Positions 14,093 to 14,175 of a DNA stretch of 14,175 nt are shown in pieces. The stretch is from an uncultured Oscillibacter sp. (GTDB lineage: Bacteria; Bacillota; Clostridia; Oscillospirales; Oscillospiraceae): positions 1-14,175 of the forward strand of contig CAJUOD010000075.1 in assembly GCA_910587875.1 (NCBI GenBank). The letters are read 5' to 3'. A model generated the notes under the pieces. It saw only the letters and a program-made list of their open reading frames with translations. It searched no databases and was not told where the DNA came from. The stretch's first letter is position 1, and each line of letters begins with the position of its first letter. The position numbers were made by a program, and so were the translations under genes.

Positions 14093-14175
14093 TCAGCCGT
14101 TGCTGTAGCGATACAGGAAGACGGCGAAGTAGTCGCGGGTGGCGGCGTCCTCGGGACGCAGCTTGGTGGCCGGAC
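14093..14175 (-). CDS. C-terminal end of a protein with an S-layer-homology (SLH) repeat
   Basis: The window edge cuts this gene; only the last 26 residues and the TGA are visible. They contain LRPEDAATRDYFAVFLYRY, the end of an SLH motif (pattern 'F.P...ATRAEFA.ML.R'). SLH repeats attach exported proteins to the cell wall, so the full protein is probably a surface or secreted protein. Ending with such a motif four residues from the stop is typical of proteins with C-terminal SLH domains. The rest of the protein, and thus its function, lies outside the window. Confidence 0.75.
   Translation of the reverse strand, partial: PATKLRPEDAATRDYFAVFLYRYSNG

Overview
The window is a GC-rich stretch of what looks like an anaerobic gut Firmicute. 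The gene content (4-hydroxybutyryl-CoA dehydratase beside Crt, Bcd and EtfBA, an S-layer-homology protein, DUF378 and DUF3169 proteins) and the AGGAGG-type ribosome binding sites suggest a butyrate-producing Oscillospiraceae of the Flavonifractor/Intestinimonas/Pseudoflavonifractor kind. This placement is inference from protein character, not from a marker gene. No rRNA, tRNA, CRISPR array or transposase was seen.

Positions 1-6440, minus strand: an apparent catabolic operon transcribed crt (crotonase) -> Pct/YdiF-type CoA-transferase -> abfD (4-hydroxybutyryl-CoA dehydratase) -> bcd (butyryl-CoA dehydrogenase) -> etfB -> etfA (only the first 24 codons are inside the window). It starts at a good extended -10 promoter at 6410-6439. 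Together the genes can activate 4-hydroxybutyrate to its CoA ester, dehydrate and isomerise it to crotonyl-CoA, and reduce that to butyryl-CoA with an electron-transfer flavoprotein. The transferase then releases butyrate. Crt links the route to 3-hydroxybutyryl-CoA. Three intergenic gaps in the operon hold palindromic repeat-like hairpins.

Positions 6356-6862: a 507-bp divergent intergenic region. It holds the minus-strand promoter, three copies of the palindrome TTATTCA-N4-TGAATAA, and an ECF-type promoter (TGAAGA-N17-CGTATC).

Positions 6863-9282, plus strand: a tightly overlapping four-gene ECF sigma-factor operon (sigma factor, zinc-finger anti-sigma-like membrane protein, multi-pass membrane protein with a long acidic/proline-rich tail, and a LiaF/DUF5668-like membrane protein with an external domain), closed by a strong terminator.

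Positions 9282-10541, minus strand: a small XRE regulator, a DUF3169 membrane protein and a 51-residue DUF4177 protein. They sit behind a promoter carrying three copies of the palindrome TGACAA-N6-TTGTCA, very likely the regulator's own operators.

Positions 10552-13566, minus strand: an operon of an M29 aminopeptidase, a gamma-class carbonic anhydrase-like protein and an AI-2E-family permease, with a sigma-A-like promoter at one end and a perfect terminator at the other.

Positions 13603-14175, minus strand: a DUF378 membrane protein with its terminator, then a non-coding stretch with a 72-bp double-hairpin repeat and a 16-bp-stem hairpin, then the C-terminal end of an S-layer-homology protein cut by the window edge.
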